Shown in pieces: positions 63,781-64,000 of a DNA stretch of 64,000 bases; the stretch's first letter is position 1, and the number at the start of each line of letters is the position of its first letter. The position numbers were made by a program, and so were the translations under genes. The notes under the pieces are model-generated. The model saw nothing but the letters and a program-made list of their open reading frames with translations. It was not told the origin of the DNA and did no database searches. Source of the stretch: Rhodanobacter sp. C06 (GTDB lineage: Bacteria; Pseudomonadota; Gammaproteobacteria; Xanthomonadales; Rhodanobacteraceae); contig NZ_MUNP01000049.1 of the NCBI RefSeq assembly GCF_002001105.1, forward strand, positions 1 through 64,000, read 5' to 3'.

Positions 63781-64000
63781 TCAGTGTACCGCCACGTCGG
63801 CCAGCGCCACGTAGGGTTCCTCGTTGGCGGTGGGATGGTTGGTGCGCCAGGCCTTCACCAGCGCGTTCAGGCAGAACAGCACCATCACCACCACCAGCGC
63901 CATGAACAGCCCGGTCATCACCATGTCCACGCGGTTGTTGGTGATGATCTGCTGCATCGCCGCCGTGGTCTTGGCCGGCGCCAGCAGCTGGCCGCTCGCC
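63781..64000 (-). CDS. cstA: Carbon starvation protein A (pyruvate permease), 3' end only
   Basis: The last ~72 codons of a gene that runs off the window. They read ASGQLLAPAKTTAAMQQ, then a final membrane helix (MTGLFMALVVVMVLFCLNA) and WRTNHPTANEEPYVALADV, the typical CstA tail. CstA/BtsT proteins import pyruvate or peptides in carbon starvation. Identification rests on this tail and on the adjacent ybdD. Confidence 0.85.
   Translation of the reverse strand, partial: ASGQLLAPAKTTAAMQQIITNNRVDMVMTGLFMALVVVMVLFCLNALVKAWRTNHPTANEEPYVALADVAVH

Overview
The window is a GC-rich chromosomal segment whose gene order (rapZ-hprK-hpf-rpoN-lptBAC-kdsC-kdsD facing ibaG-murA, xerD-dsbC, purN-purM, a short regulatory PTS) and intergenic repeats of the form CCCTCTCC...GGTGAGGGG fit a gammaproteobacterium of the order Lysobacterales (Xanthomonadales), most likely Rhodanobacteraceae (Rhodanobacter, Dyella, Frateuria or Luteibacter type). 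This placement is inferred from gene content and is not a database match.

Layout. 1-2058: a repeat-rich stretch, then an AT-richer integron cassette array with no integrase in view. It has three promoterless-looking cassettes (a TIR/deoxyribosyltransferase-like protein with a winged helix, a small exported protein, a two-helix UspB-like membrane protein), two attC sites and one truncated attC. 2394-11823: housekeeping and accessory genes (PBP1B, TPR lipoprotein, DinG/YoaA helicase, VOC protein, DUF4440-like protein, cytosolic metal-chelate-binding protein, LldD, TsaB). 11857-14281: a gene broken by an amber codon, then a divergent YeiH/LysR pair with a clear operator-like palindrome. 14303-25870: a nine-gene minus-strand operon for hydroxyproline catabolism (epimerase, three-part D-hydroxyproline dehydrogenase, deaminase, ketoglutarate semialdehyde dehydrogenase) that continues into an M24 peptidase, a secreted DUF885 protease and an amino acid permease. 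A PAS-AraC regulator diverges from it.

25920-36811: a regulatory PTS (EIIA, HPr, EI, RapZ, HprK), HPF, RpoN, the LPS transport genes lptB-A-C, Kdo biosynthesis kdsC-kdsD, and IbaG. 36917-46810: MurA, small envelope proteins, PurN/PurM, a PerM-like transporter with Hda, SuhB and TrmJ. 46914-64000: CorC-like protein, DUF47-Pit phosphate module, ATL DNA-repair protein, PHB depolymerase, JmjC-like protein, RDD protein, XerD, DsbC, PurL, a glycosyltransferase, an EamA exporter, a DUF2127 protein, YbdD, and the 3' end of cstA at the window edge.

The most unusual signal is non-coding. Two ~290 bp elements (27926-28215 and 31087-31372) lie 3 kb apart and share one architecture: an outer 23-32 bp inverted repeat enclosing two long hairpins. 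The stem sequences are unrelated between the elements, but all four hairpin modules share the same short core positions (CGCAG, a TGGC(T/C)-type apical loop, TGCG), and the second hairpin of each element is an inverted copy of the first type. In the PTS operon the outer stem pairs the stop region of EIIA with the leader directly before the HPr start codon. Other intergenic spaces carry tightly packed tandem hairpins (46765-46875), REP-like pairs, and repeats that supply the C-terminal codons of upstream genes (dinG, trmJ).
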